Position numbers and translations under genes: made by a program. Shown piece by piece: positions 5,547 through 7,284 of a stretch of DNA of 7,284 nt; positions within the stretch are counted from its first letter, which is position 1; the number at the start of each line of letters is the position of its first letter. Origin of the DNA: Candidatus Anoxychlamydiales bacterium. Lineage in GTDB: Bacteria > Chlamydiota > Chlamydiia > Chlamydiales > SM23-39. Below the pieces are notes generated by a model. It was given only the letters and a program-made list of their open reading frames with translations, ran no database searches and was not told where the DNA came from. The stretch is taken from NCBI GenBank assembly GCA_011064865.1, contig JAAKFX010000080.1, forward strand, positions 1 through 7,284. Reading direction: 5' to 3'.

Positions 5547-6721
5547 AAAATTTTATCTTTTATATGTTTTTTAATATCTTTTTGATCGATTTTTTCAATA
5601 ATCTCTTCTATAAATGCTTTTAATAAAAGTTCTCTAGCATCTTTTTTTTCAAAGCCTCTGGATTGAAGATAAAATAGAGCTTCTTTATCTAACTGACCTG
5701 TTGTAGATCCATGGGAGCATTTTACATCATCAGCTTTTATCCATAGTTCTGGTTTTGAAAAACTTTTAGCTGTTTTATCTAAAAGTAGATTTTTATTGAG
5801 CTGTTTTGCTTCAATTTTTTGAGCATTTTTCTCAGCGATTGTAGAAGCGTAAAAAATCCCTTTTGCTCTGTCTTTAATAATTCCTTTTAAATAGTGAGAG
5901 CTATATGTTTTTTTAGATTTGTGGTTTGTTTTTATATAGTGATCTAAAGTTTGAGTATTTTCAGCTATATAAATGCCGTTGATTTCAGCTGCAGCCTCTG
6001 TTTTATTTAAGTTTATTTCAAAATCAAATCTTGAGATTTTACTTTTTGTATTGATCAGAAAGCCTTTGTATTTTGCAAAATCATCTATTTCTATTTTGTA
6101 ATGGTTAAACTGCAGGTTTTCTGACTTTTCGATTATATAATGATCTAAGTAAGAGTTTGAATCTAATCTGATATCAAAAATATTATTATTTAGTAGATCA
6201 TTTTGCTTATGATTTACAAATTTATCTATCATTTGAATCTTAACATTTTTATCTAATGAAATTTCATTGTTAGTAAATACAGATCTACTATCTAAATTTT
6301 CACAGCTGTTTATATGTACAAAGGCAATGGGTTTGTCTAGATTTTGAGTGAAATGAAATTTCAATCTCTCAATATTGAATGAAAGATTTAAGTTTCTTAG
6401 ACTATGCGAGGTTGTAGATCTATTTAAAATTTTAGAAATTTTTATACTATTAGGTACATTTGAGATGGATTCATGAAATTTACCATTAATAAAAACTAAA
6501 TTATAAAAATCTTTTTCATTAAATAAGTATGGTTTTAATGAATCTAGATTTGAATCTAGATTCAAATTGCTATCAATTGGTTTTAAATCTCTATCATTGA
6601 GAAAAGTTAAATCAAGATATTTATACTCTTCTACTTTTTTAGTAGGAAAACCAATCTCTAAAAAGCTTTTGAAAGCTTTTTTATCTAAAACATGTGGCTC
6701 TAAATCTTTTAAATTTTTCAT
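5543..6721 (-). CDS. sufD: Fe-S cluster assembly scaffold component SufD
   Basis: SufD pairs with SufB, and the SufBC2D complex builds Fe-S clusters with the SufC ATPase. I place the start at the ATG at 6721 (392 residues, MKNLKDLEPHVL), four bases after the sufC stop. A TTG five codons upstream (6736) would overlap sufC and has no better ribosome site. The N-terminal region has the family's PTKKVEEYKYLDL element. The middle is a poorly conserved beta-helix. The C-terminal core is clear: LDHYIKTNH, SSHYLKGIIKDRAKGIFY, AQKIEAKQLNKNLLLD, PELWIKADDVKCSHGSTTGQLD with the conserved Cys335 and His337, and FYLQSRGF. It ends in an ATGA overlap with sufS. A 12-base in-frame tandem duplication lies in the variable N-terminal part. 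SufB, the closest paralogue, is excluded by length and the short N-terminal domain. Confidence 0.93.
   Translation of the reverse strand: MKNLKDLEPHVLDKKAFKSFLEIGFPTKKVEEYKYLDLTFLNDRDLKPIDSNLNLDSNLDSLKPYLFNEKDFYNLVFINGKFHESISNVPNSIKISKILNRSTTSHSLRNLNLSFNIERLKFHFTQNLDKPIAFVHINSCENLDSRSVFTNNEISLDKNVKIQMIDKFVNHKQNDLLNNNIFDIRLDSNSYLDHYIIEKSENLQFNHYKIEIDDFAKYKGFLINTKSKISRFDFEINLNKTEAAAEINGIYIAENTQTLDHYIKTNHKSKKTYSSHYLKGIIKDRAKGIFYASTIAEKNAQKIEAKQLNKNLLLDKTAKSFSKPELWIKADDVKCSHGSTTGQLDKEALFYLQSRGFEKKDARELLLKAFIEEIIEKIDQKDIKKHIKDKIL
6539..6567. repeat. 12-bp tandem duplication with a 20-bp palindrome inside sufD
   Basis: The unit TGAATCTAGATT is perfectly repeated head to tail at 6539-6550 and 6551-6562. 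The sequence 6548-6567 is a perfect 20-base palindrome centred on CTAG. In the sufD frame the duplication adds four codons to a Asn/Leu/Asp/Ser-rich stretch near residues 50-62, in the variable N-terminal part of the protein. Confidence 0.8.
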
Positions 6722-6725
6722 AGTT

Positions 6726-7284
6726 TTACTTTGCAAAGGCGCTGTAGCCTTGTTTTTCTAGCACATCAGACATCTCATATCCTCCTGATGCAACGATTTT
6801 ACCTTTATCCATTATATGGACATGATCAGGTTTAATATAGTTTAGTAGTCTTTGATAATGTGTAATAATTAAAAATGCTTTTTTACCATCTTTTAGATCA
6901 TTTATAGCTGAAGAGACCAATTTTAAAGCATCAATATCTAATCCCGAATCGATCTCATCTAAAATTATAAGATCTGGATTTAACATCGATAAATGCATAA
7001 TATCAAATCTTTTCTTCTCTCCACCAGAAAATCCAACATTAATATCTCTATTTAATAGGACAAACTCACGGAAGCAATCTTCGTTACGGATGGACACTTT
7101 GGCTGTTTTTTTTCTACTTGGAAAAACCCTAACAGGCTTCAATACGAACGGAGAGACAAATAGAGAAAAAAACATTAAACCAGAAAACGTAGTTGCTAGC
7201 ACTAATACAAAATAGTTGAATACATCGCCTTTGATGTCCCATAGAGCAGATACAAAACCGATCAAAGCCAAACTGATCATTATG
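6726..7284 (-). CDS. sufC: SufC ATPase, C-terminal part fused in frame to an unrelated hydrophobic segment
   Basis: SufC is the ABC-type ATPase of the SufBC2D scaffold. From about residue 74 of the visible frame (base 7061 down to the stop at 6726) the protein is standard SufC: LLNRDINVGFSGGEKKR (ABC signature), LIILDEIDSGLD (Walker B and catalytic Glu109), ITHYQRLL (H-loop His141), IKPDHVHIM and LEKQGYS. The first ~140 residues of a normal ~250-residue SufC, including Walker A and the Q-loop, are missing. In their place, 7062-7284 encodes MISLALIGFVSALW, then a strongly hydrophobic stretch (about 20-48) and a basic linker with PSRKKTAK. I do not recognise this part. It is about 37% G+C against about 30% nearby, and its frame stays open beyond the ATG at 7280. 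Such a protein could not bind ATP as SufC. A chimeric contig end is the likeliest explanation; a true rearrangement is possible. The C-terminal end lies four bases before sufD. Confidence 0.85.
   Translation of the reverse strand, partial: IMISLALIGFVSALWDIKGDVFNYFVLVLATTFSGLMFFSLFVSPFVLKPVRVFPSRKKTAKVSIRNEDCFREFVLLNRDINVGFSGGEKKRFDIMHLSMLNPDLIILDEIDSGLDIDALKLVSSAINDLKDGKKAFLIITHYQRLLNYIKPDHVHIMDKGKIVASGGYEMSDVLEKQGYSAFAK

Noticed and set aside
6722..6736. TTG start for sufD, five codons upstream
   Set aside because: It would overlap sufC and adds residues not expected in SufD; the ATG at 6721 sits just after the sufC stop.
6567..6761. 64-codon plus-strand frame
   Set aside because: It is antisense to the sufD N-terminus and the sufC end, both supported by family motifs.

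Overview
The window is AT-rich DNA (about 30% G+C by eye) from a bacterium using the standard code, with TAA and TGA stops and TGG for Trp. Genes are densely packed and organised into two operon-like blocks that face each other. Between them lies a single gene of unknown family. The lineage cannot be fixed from sequence alone. A sufC-D-S-U series, a clostridial-type acetoacetate decarboxylase and a putative effector-like protein with SH2-like folds would suit an AT-rich, possibly host-associated bacterium (for example Legionellales-like Gammaproteobacteria or an amoeba-associated lineage). This is inference, and a Firmicutes-like origin is not excluded.

Left block (+ strand, 1-2614): the 3' two thirds of a thiolase (acetyl-CoA acetyltransferase), then a complete acetate kinase (ackA) one base later, then a complete acetoacetate decarboxylase (adc) whose ATG overlaps the end of ackA by 8 bases. 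The three genes sit around the acetyl-CoA node. Thiolase condenses acetyl-CoA to acetoacetyl-CoA, AckA interconverts acetyl phosphate and acetate with ATP, and Adc turns acetoacetate into acetone and CO2. A CoA-transferase or hydrolase, needed to link the thiolase and Adc steps, is not in view. A modest AT-rich hairpin follows adc.

Middle (2615-3856): a very AT-poor-in-GC leader (about 11% G+C over 2701-2880) carries a clear sigma70-type promoter (TTGAAA-17-TATAAT), a weaker upstream promoter candidate, a palindrome over the -10 box and a strong Shine-Dalgarno. These precede a 297-residue protein that I do not recognise by name. By eye it contains two successive SH2-like folds without the usual phosphotyrosine-binding arginine, followed by a disordered tail with two tyrosine motifs (YEEM and YASL). 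It is the most interesting gene here and a plausible secreted effector, though unproven.

Right block (- strand, 7284-3857): sufC (C-terminal part only), sufD, sufS and sufU in tight succession with overlapping or near-overlapping ends. Together they form the SUF iron-sulfur cluster assembly line: SufS takes sulfur from cysteine, SufU relays it, and SufC/SufD (with SufB, not in view) form the scaffold. The sufC reading frame is anomalous. Its nucleotide-binding N-terminal half, with Walker A, is absent. It is replaced in frame by a hydrophobic, higher-G+C segment running off the window edge, which suggests a chimeric assembly or a genuine rearrangement at the right end. No RNA genes, CRISPR arrays or insertion sequences were seen.
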